39,327 nt of DNA from an uncultured Alphaproteobacteria bacterium (GTDB lineage: Bacteria > Pseudomonadota > Alphaproteobacteria > Rhizobiales > Aestuariivirgaceae), in contig CALMWF010000023.1 in assembly GCA_937873445.1 (NCBI GenBank), positions 1 to 39,327 on the forward strand. Direction: 5' to 3'. How positions within the stretch are numbered: position 1 is the stretch's first letter; each line of letters starts with the position of its first letter. Positions 18,100 through 22,468 of this stretch are shown piece by piece. Position numbers and translations under genes: made by a program. The notes beneath the pieces are model-generated. The model was not told where the DNA came from. It ran no database searches and was given only the letters and a program-made list of their open reading frames with translations.

Positions 18100-18124
18100 A
18101 ATGCGCCAGTCGCGATTTTGTTCC
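18100..18124 (-). promoter_or_regulatory. Candidate EcfG promoter, CATT variant, upstream of the 26-residue frame
   Basis: On the - strand: GGAAC (18124-18120), 16 bases, CATT (18103-18100). Spacing equals that of the canonical sites nearby. It is back to back with the + strand site at 18169. Confidence 0.5.
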
Positions 18125-18168
18125 TCTGCGCTCTCCCCGCCTCACAATCTGTTCATTTCCAGCTCTGT

Positions 18169-18193
18169 GGAACCCAGGCAGCGTCAGGCCGTT
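18169..18193 (+). promoter_or_regulatory. EcfG-type promoter of the small secreted protein
   Basis: GGAAC (18169-18173), 16 bases, CGTTAT (from 18190). It is a full match to the alphaproteobacterial stress sigma factor consensus, and the start codon lies 23 bases after the -10. Confidence 0.75.
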
Positions 18194-18216
18194 ATCTCAC
18201 CACAAGGAGATCACCC

Positions 18217-18441
18217 ATGCGCATTGCCGCTGTTCTCATTCTCGCCGCCTCGCAGCTCACCGCTGTGCCCTTTGTGTCGGCCCTGGCAATGAATCAGGCC
18301 CGGCAGGCGGACACAGCCAGGCTGGCGGTGACGCAGCTCTCCCCGTCTGAGAATAATCTCAGCGTATTTTATATGACGCCCTCATCACCCGCCGTGACGG
18401 CGGCGGTTGAACTGCGGGAGAACAACCGCACCCCCCTCTGA
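18217..18441 (+). CDS. Small secreted protein of unknown function (74 residues)
   Basis: I do not recognise the family. The protein starts MRIAAVLILAASQLTAVPFV, a signal peptide with likely cleavage near residue 24 (SALA). The mature part is about 50 polar residues with no cysteine (NQARQADTARLAVTQL, then AAVELRENNRTPL). AAGGAGA lies six bases before ATG 18217. A canonical EcfG promoter sits just upstream and a strong terminator 40 bases downstream, so it is a complete single-gene stress unit. An upstream in-frame ATG at 18118 is ruled out because it precedes the promoter. Confidence 0.75.
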   Translation: MRIAAVLILAASQLTAVPFVSALAMNQARQADTARLAVTQLSPSENNLSVFYMTPSSPAVTAAVELRENNRTPL

Positions 18442-18481
18442 ATTCCCTTGAAGCCGATCCCCTGCAAGGCACGCTTCATCA

Positions 18482-18504
18482 ACCCCGCTTCGGCGGGGTT
18501 TTTT
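18482..18504 (+). terminator. Rho-independent terminator after the small secreted protein gene
   Basis: Stem ACCCCGC/GCGGGGT with a TTCG tetraloop (18482-18499) and a following T-run: a textbook intrinsic terminator on the + strand. Confidence 0.85.
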
Positions 18505-18545
18505 CATCCCCTCACCGTGACCCTCCTTTTCCGGAACCAACAGAA

Positions 18546-18573
18546 AAGGCCGGTCTGTTTCCAGACCGGCCTT
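18546..18573 (-). terminator. Rho-independent terminator after the UPF0391 gene
   Basis: A perfect 12-bp stem AAGGCCGGTCTG/CAGACCGGCCTT with a four-base loop. On the - strand it is followed by TTTTCTG. It lies 20 bases beyond the stop of the UPF0391 gene. Confidence 0.8.
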
Positions 18574-18593
18574 GTCATTGGGCGCGCAGCACC

Positions 18594-18773
18594 TCAGGCG
18601 CGGCGCAGAACGCCCAGAACCGCCATGACGATGCCAATGATGATGGCCGCCCAGAAGACGATCTTGGCGCCGCCCATGGCGGTGCCGGCAATGCCGCCGA
18701 AGCCCAGGAAGGCGGCCACAATGGCCACCACAAACAGGACGACAGCCCAGTACAGCAGATTGTTCATGGTCAT
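18594..18773 (-). CDS. UPF0391 (DUF1328) small membrane protein
   Basis: A 59-residue protein ([20 protein letters not shown] start) with two TM helices around a glycine-rich turn ([17 protein letters not shown]), then a basic end (LRRA). This is the DUF1328/YtjA family pattern and length. Its function is not established, and such genes are frequent in general stress regulons. GGAG lies eight bases before the first ATG (18773); ATG 18767 is an alternative. It has its own EcfG promoter and its own terminator, so it is monocistronic. Confidence 0.88.
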   Translation of the reverse strand: MTMNNLLYWAVVLFVVAIVAAFLGFGGIAGTAMGGAKIVFWAAIIIGIVMAVLGVLRRA

Positions 18774-18824
18774 GATGTGTACTCCAAATCCATGATGCAG
18801 GGGTGAAGTTGCCTTCGCTGAAAT

Positions 18825-18849
18825 AACGTGATGTCACTCACCGGGTTCC
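18825..18849 (-). promoter_or_regulatory. EcfG-type promoter of the UPF0391 gene
   Basis: On the - strand: GGAAC (18849-18845), 16 bases, CGTTAT (from 18828). Full consensus; about 50 bases from -10 to the ATG. Confidence 0.75.
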
Positions 18850-18895
18850 ATGGCGGTGGCATTTTCCGCACCTTGTGGAGAAGACAAAAGGAAAA

Positions 18896-18922
18896 CCCCC
18901 AGGCACCATGGGCGTCCGGGGG
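18896..18922 (-). terminator. Likely terminator after the holin-like gene
   Basis: An imperfect stem with CCCCC/GGGGG ends (18896-18900 and 18918-18922). On the - strand it is followed by TTTTCCTTTTG, 22 bases beyond the stop of the membrane protein gene. Confidence 0.65.
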
Positions 18923-18944
18923 CGGTTGCAATGAAAGCTGATGC

Positions 18945-19379
18945 TCAGCGCCGGCGCAGCATGCGCCCTGCAACAAAGCCAATGGCCCCAATGGCGGCCG
19001 CCGTCTGCATGGCAGTCTTTGGTTCATTCAATGTCGAGCGCACCGACTGCGCAGTTGAGTCCACCAGATTGACCAGCGGCTGCAAACCAAGGTCCTGCGG
19101 CGACAGATCCCTTTGCGGACGCGCGGTGCGCACCATGACCAGCCACAATCCGGCCACCACGACCAATGCGCCACCTATAACCGCGTCGGCGATGCCGGTT
19201 CCCAGCGCCAGTTCCACCGCCAGGTAATGGCGGAGAGCCGACAGCAGGAAACCCGTTGCCGCCAAAGTGATGACGCCGATCACCGCATAGTGGGCGCCTG
19301 AAACCGTGGCGTTGCGAAGCTGCTGCTGCAGCCGCGCCAGACCGAGGGACGAAATGGCGAGTTGGACAAGCCGCATCAT
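18945..19379 (-). CDS. Phage-holin-family-like small membrane protein (stress operon)
   Basis: A 144-residue protein with two central TM helices (about 31-55 and 62-84, AVIGGALVVVAGLWLVMV) and a weaker C-terminal hydrophobic stretch ending in MLRRR. The layout fits the holin superfamily III/DUF1469-like proteins that sit after DUF883 genes in many proteobacteria; despite the name they are chromosomal, not phage. It starts four bases after the DUF883-like stop, with GGAAA seven bases before ATG 19379, so the two are co-translated from the EcfG promoter at 19817-19841. Its role, probably in the envelope, is not established. Confidence 0.72.
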   Translation of the reverse strand: MMRLVQLAISSLGLARLQQQLRNATVSGAHYAVIGVITLAATGFLLSALRHYLAVELALGTGIADAVIGGALVVVAGLWLVMVRTARPQRDLSPQDLGLQPLVNLVDSTAQSVRSTLNEPKTAMQTAAAIGAIGFVAGRMLRRR

Positions 19380-19383
19380 GGCG

Positions 19384-19782
19384 TCATTTCCGGGTCATGA
19401 AGCCAAGCACAACGCCGATGCCCAGCGCGGCCACAACCGCACCCACCGGGTTGCGCGCCACAAAGCGCTCGACATCGGCAAGTGTCTGGCTGGCGCGGCT
19501 CTGCGCCTGGTCCACACCGCGGTTGCCAAGGTCAGATGCATTGGCCATCAGGCGATCGGTGCCTTCCGCCACGTCACCGGCACTGCGCTTCACCCGATCG
19601 GCAACGTCATCGGCAACACGTTTGACCTTTTCACTGGCACCATAGGCCATGTCCTTGACGCTGTCGGCCGCTTCATCAGCCATGCTGCCAATGCGCTCGC
19701 CCATGCGTTCGCTCATGTCAGCAGCGGCGCGGCGCGTCTTGTCCAGAGTCTCAGAAGCAGATGGGTAGTTGGAACGGCCCAT
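19384..19782 (-). CDS. DUF883/YqjD-ElaB-like tail-anchored protein
   Basis: A 132-residue protein. Residues 1-108 form a long, charged amphipathic helix rich in Ala, Asp, Lys and Arg with heptad-like repeats (DEAADSVKDMAYGASEKVKR). Residues 109-132 form a C-terminal anchor (ARNPVGAVVAALGIGVVLGF, MTRK). This is the DUF883 pattern; E. coli relatives YqjD and ElaB bind ribosomes at the membrane in stationary phase. GAGGAG lies six bases before ATG 19782. A longer frame from 19818 is rejected because that codon falls inside the EcfG promoter. It leads a two-gene operon with the holin-like gene. Confidence 0.8.
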   Translation of the reverse strand: MGRSNYPSASETLDKTRRAAADMSERMGERIGSMADEAADSVKDMAYGASEKVKRVADDVADRVKRSAGDVAEGTDRLMANASDLGNRGVDQAQSRASQTLADVERFVARNPVGAVVAALGIGVVLGFMTRK

Positions 19783-19816
19783 GGCGGTCTCCTCGGTTGC
19801 GTGGTTGTAGCCAGAC

Positions 19817-19841
19817 AACGGGCAGGATCATCGCCGGTTCC
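19817..19841 (-). promoter_or_regulatory. EcfG-type promoter of the DUF883-like/holin-like operon
   Basis: On the - strand: GGAAC (19841-19837), 16 bases, CGTTGT (from 19820). It also fixes the DUF883-like start at 19782. Confidence 0.75.
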
Positions 19842-19868
19842 ACGGCGTGACGACGAGAAATCAGAAAA

Positions 19869-20414
19869 TTACGGCCGTTGATTGGTAAGCGCCGCCATGG
19901 TGCCGGCGTCGGGTCCATAGACACTGCCGTCGGTAAGATGAAGCAGATCAGCCAGCTTGGCGCGCGCCCTGTTCACCCTGCTCTTGATGGTGCCCACGGC
20001 AACACCGCAAATGGCGGCCGCCTCCTCGTAGGACATGTCGGAAGCGCTGACCAGCAGCAGGGCTTCGCGCTGGTCGGCGGGCAGTTTGGCCAGTGCGCTC
20101 TTCATGTCGTTCATGTCCATGTGTCCGTCCTGAGACGGATGAACCCCGACATTGAGGGCTATCTCGCCATCGGCATCTTCAACCTCACGGCCGCGCTTGC
20201 GCAGGGTGGTGTAGAATTCATTGCGCAAAATGGTGAACAGCCAGGCGCGCAGATTGGTGCCCGGCGTGTAGGAATTCTGATGAGCCCAGGCCTTGGTTAG
20301 TGTCTCCTGTACCAGATCATCAGCCCGGTCCACCTTGCCGGCCAGAGAAATGGCAAAAGCACGCAGCGACGGCATGGCCGCCAGAAGATCGCGCTTGAAG
20401 TCATGTGAACTCAT
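19869..20414 (-). CDS. ecfG: EcfG-type ECF sigma factor (general stress response)
   Basis: A ~181-residue sigma factor of the ECF15/EcfG group, which directs RNA polymerase to GGAAC-N16-CGTT promoters. Region 2 (about 12-80) includes DDLVQETLTKAWAH and the -10 recognition helix NLRAWLFTILRNEFYTTLRKR. Region 4 (about 110-160) includes LPADQREALLLVSASDMSYE and GVAVGTIKSRVNRARAKL. ATG 20414 is preferred because GGA lies six bases upstream; ATG 20420 would add two residues. It follows nepR on the same strand by 32 bases and is divergent from phyR, the standard alphaproteobacterial arrangement. Under stress, phosphorylated PhyR draws NepR away and frees EcfG. Confidence 0.94.
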   Translation of the reverse strand: MSSHDFKRDLLAAMPSLRAFAISLAGKVDRADDLVQETLTKAWAHQNSYTPGTNLRAWLFTILRNEFYTTLRKRGREVEDADGEIALNVGVHPSQDGHMDMNDMKSALAKLPADQREALLLVSASDMSYEEAAAICGVAVGTIKSRVNRARAKLADLLHLTDGSVYGPDAGTMAALTNQRP

Positions 20415-20446
20415 GGTCATTCCATGCCGGCAAAAAGTGCTGAACC

Positions 20447-20623
20447 CTAGGACGTCTTCTCATCCAGTTCCTGCAGAAGCTGCAGAAAGCGGTCTGGTAT
20501 CTCCTGGTTGGTAATGCCGTCGTAATAGGTCTTGAGCTGCTGACCAAGCGACCTCTCCACCGTCGTGGGAACACGCGCGGCAGTTTTGCTTTTGGTGTGA
20601 GGTTTGGTCGGTTTGCTGGTCAT
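20447..20623 (-). CDS. nepR: NepR anti-sigma factor
   Basis: A 58-residue protein with a charged, disordered N-terminus (MTSKPTKPHTKSKTAARV) and the conserved NepR core (LGQQLKTYYDGITNQEIPDR followed by FLQLLQELD). NepR holds EcfG inactive by spanning its two domains and is bound instead by phosphorylated PhyR. It lies directly upstream of ecfG on the same strand, so anti-sigma and sigma share the promoter at 20670-20694. It is easy to miss because of its length. Confidence 0.93.
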   Translation of the reverse strand: MTSKPTKPHTKSKTAARVPTTVERSLGQQLKTYYDGITNQEIPDRFLQLLQELDEKTS

Positions 20624-20669
20624 GATCGTCTCTCGTTCGCCCGGTGGGGCGGGGGTCTATAGCCTCCAT

Positions 20670-20694
20670 AATGCTGTAATCCGAAAACGGTTCC
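20670..20694 (-). promoter_or_regulatory. Candidate EcfG autoregulatory promoter of nepR-ecfG, CATT variant
   Basis: On the - strand: GGAAC (20694-20690), 16 bases, CATTAT (from 20673). It has one mismatch to the canonical -10. It is placed back to back with the phyR promoter, with 16 bases between the two elements. Confidence 0.65.
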
Positions 20695-20710
20695 GCTGAC
20701 AAAAAATAAT

Positions 20711-20735
20711 GGAACCCGTCCCGGCAAATTGCGTT
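20711..20735 (+). promoter_or_regulatory. EcfG-type promoter of phyR
   Basis: GGAAC (20711-20715), 16 bases, CGTTAA (from 20732). Full consensus; a positive feedback site for the stress response. Confidence 0.78.
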
Positions 20736-20788
20736 AATAAGAGCTTGAGTGATGATGCGGGGCCACAGCCCCGGGGCTATACAGGGAG

Positions 20789-20805
20789 GGTTGGCTAAGC
20801 CAACC
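20789..20805 (+). promoter_or_regulatory. Inverted repeat between the phyR ribosome site and start codon
   Basis: GGTTGGCTAAGCCAACC, with perfect arms around one central base. It sits between GGGAGGG (20784-20790) and the ATG at 20816. As RNA it could form a 7-bp hairpin with a TAA loop. Folding would shorten the otherwise too-long distance from ribosome site to start. As DNA it could be a protein site. Confidence 0.45.
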
Positions 20806-20815
20806 ATTTGATTTT

Positions 20816-21610
20816 ATGACACTTTCTTCTGTCGTTGCGCCGCACTTGCCCTATCTTCGCCGCTATGCCCGGGCACTGACCGGCTGGCAGTCCTCAGGGG
20901 ACGCCTACGTTGCCGCGCTGATGGAAACCCTGATTGCCGATCCCTCCCTCATCAAGGCAAAGGCAGATCCGCGCATTTCCCTGTTTCATGCGCTGAGTCG
21001 CCTGTGGGGGGCTGTTGCCATAAACAACCGCAGTGAGGCGTCCCGTCCCGGCTGGGAGGAAACCGTTCAGGACCGTCTGGCCGCCATTCCCGGCACCGCC
21101 CGCCAGGCCTTTCTGCTCATGGCAGTCGAGGATTTCTCCCTCGACGATACGGCGGCCATTCTCGGCCTGACCCCGGAAGAGGTGTCGGAAAAATATGACG
21201 AGGCCAACCGCCAGATCTCGGAAATGATCGCCAGTGACATTCTGATCATCGAGGATGAACCGCTCATCGCCATGGATCTGGAGGAAATTGTCACCTCCCT
21301 CGGCCACAGCCTGGTGGGCGTGGCCCGCACCCGCGACGAAGCAGCCAGGATTGTCGCCCGGCGCAAACCGCAATTGGTGCTGTCTGATATCCAGCTGGCC
21401 GATGGCAGTTCCGGCATTGATGCCGTCAATGACATTCTGAAGGATCAGGATGTTCCGGTCATTTTCATCACCGCCTTCCCGGAGCGCCTGCTCACCGGTC
21501 TGAGGCCGGAACCCACCTTCCTCATCACCAAGCCCTTCTCGCCCGAAATGGTGAAGGCCCTCATTGCCCAGGCCCTGTTCTTTGACATGAAGGCGGGGTC
21601 CGCTGTCTGA
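20816..21610 (+). CDS. phyR: PhyR anti-anti-sigma response regulator
   Basis: A 264-residue switch protein of the general stress response. The N-terminal ~135 residues mimic an ECF sigma factor (APHLPYLRRYARALTG, then IPGTARQAFLLMAVEDFSLD and TPEEVSEKYDEANRQI). The C-terminal receiver has predicted phosphorylation site D191 in LVLSDIQLADGSSG and a conserved Lys in LITKPFSPE. Once phosphorylated by an HWE-type kinase, the sigma-like domain binds NepR. The start matches the family N-terminus. It is divergent from nepR-ecfG. The ribosome site is distant, with a hairpin in between. Confidence 0.95.
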   Translation: MTLSSVVAPHLPYLRRYARALTGWQSSGDAYVAALMETLIADPSLIKAKADPRISLFHALSRLWGAVAINNRSEASRPGWEETVQDRLAAIPGTARQAFLLMAVEDFSLDDTAAILGLTPEEVSEKYDEANRQISEMIASDILIIEDEPLIAMDLEEIVTSLGHSLVGVARTRDEAARIVARRKPQLVLSDIQLADGSSGIDAVNDILKDQDVPVIFITAFPERLLTGLRPEPTFLITKPFSPEMVKALIAQALFFDMKAGSAV

Positions 21611-21632
21611 TATTAGTTGCAGCTGCAAAGCA

Positions 21633-21660
21633 AAAGGCCCTCCGTTTCCGGAGGGCCTTT
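21633..21660. terminator. Bidirectional terminator between phyR and dps
   Basis: A 12-bp perfect stem AAAGGCCCTCCG/CGGAGGGCCTTT with a TTTC loop between two convergent genes. A/T-rich flanks lie on both sides, so it can end transcription both ways. Confidence 0.82.
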
Positions 21661-21684
21661 CTCGTTTCTGGTGGCTGGCCGGGC

Positions 21685-22167
21685 TTAGCCGTTGGTGGCG
21701 CGCAGCATCCAGATCGCCTTTTCGTGGAACTTGATGCAATCCACCAGCATGTCGCTGGTCACGATGTCATCGGCGTCGTCGGCCTTGCCCGCCAGCTCGC
21801 GGGCCGCGCGCGCCCCGTCCTCGTTCATCTTGGCCAGCTCTTCAACCATTGCGGCAATGTCCTTGCCGGTGACCCGCGCCGACACAGTGAATTCCCTGGT
21901 CGGACCATTGGCCGGAACGAAGCTGCCCAGGGCCCGCATGCGCTCGGCCAGAAGGTCCACCGTCTCGAACAGGGCGCTGTAATGCTCATCCGTAAGCTTG
22001 TGGATGGGATAGAACAGATCGCCCTTGAGGTTCCAGTGCACCAGCTGGGTGGTCAGAAGAAGCTCATAGGTGGAAACCAGATACTTCCCCAGGCCGGCCG
22101 CAATGGCAGCGCGGTCCTTGGCGGCAAGGTCGGTGTTCACGGGTTCGATCATCTTGGTCACGGTCAT
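21685..22167 (-). CDS. dps: Dps family DNA-protecting ferritin-like protein
   Basis: A 160-residue four-helix protein that stores iron by oxidising Fe(II) with peroxide and can coat DNA. The inter-subunit ferroxidase residues are present: His in LVHWNLKGDLFY, the second His in PIHKLTDEHY, and the Asp/Glu pair around ALFETVDLLAERMRALG. AAAGGA lies six bases before ATG 22167; an ATG five codons earlier has no ribosome site. It follows the 25-residue gene at 22212 on the same strand and is probably read from the EcfG promoter at 22349-22373, making it a stress-regulon member. Confidence 0.9.
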   Translation of the reverse strand: MTVTKMIEPVNTDLAAKDRAAIAAGLGKYLVSTYELLLTTQLVHWNLKGDLFYPIHKLTDEHYSALFETVDLLAERMRALGSFVPANGPTREFTVSARVTGKDIAAMVEELAKMNEDGARAARELAGKADDADDIVTSDMLVDCIKFHEKAIWMLRATNG

Positions 22168-22211
22168 GATTTTTCCTTTCAATTTTACGGGGGTAGCCGC
22201 CGGAGCGCGGT

Positions 22212-22289
22212 TCAGATCACGTTGAAGACATAGAGAAGGATGATGAGCGGAATGGGCAGTCCAAGCAGCCAGAGTGCGGCACCTTTCAT
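22212..22289 (-). CDS. 25-residue hydrophobic mini-protein upstream of dps
   Basis: The frame codes for MKGAALWLLGLPIPLIILLY plus a five-residue tail ending at an Ile: a single membrane helix broken by a Pro pair. AGGAGA lies six bases before the ATG, one of the best ribosome sites in the window. A full-consensus EcfG promoter lies about 60 bases upstream. The next gene, dps, begins 44 bases after the stop. Translation is well supported; function is unknown. A role in the membrane under stress is only an inference. Confidence 0.7.
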   Translation of the reverse strand: MKGAALWLLGLPIPLIILLYVFNVI

Positions 22290-22348
22290 GATGTATCTCC
22301 TGATGGGGGAATTTGGTTGAGGATCACGGCGGCGTTCAGTTCCCCGGT

Positions 22349-22373
22349 AACGGGCCAGGGTGGGCGCAGTTCC
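22349..22373 (-). promoter_or_regulatory. EcfG-type promoter of the mini-protein/dps operon
   Basis: On the - strand: GGAAC (22373-22369), 16 bases, CGTTAC (from 22352). Full consensus. It is back to back with the kinase promoter at 22407. Confidence 0.75.
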
Positions 22374-22406
22374 ACCATTTCGTGAAAGAAATATTTTCGC
22401 GGCCAA

Positions 22407-22431
22407 GGAACCGTCCGTCCCAGGCCCCGTT
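22407..22431 (+). promoter_or_regulatory. EcfG-type promoter of the CHASE3 hybrid kinase operon
   Basis: GGAAC (22407-22411), 16 bases, CGTTCT (from 22428). The kinase ATG at 22469 lies 38 bases past the -10, which supports that start over the longer open frame. Confidence 0.75.
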
Positions 22432-22468
22432 CTGTCGCCATTGCGCCTGGGCCAGGGAGACTGCGACG

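Noticed and set aside
18945-19379. Prophage origin suggested by the holin-like protein
   Set aside because: No other phage genes are present; this family commonly sits with DUF883 genes on chromosomes.
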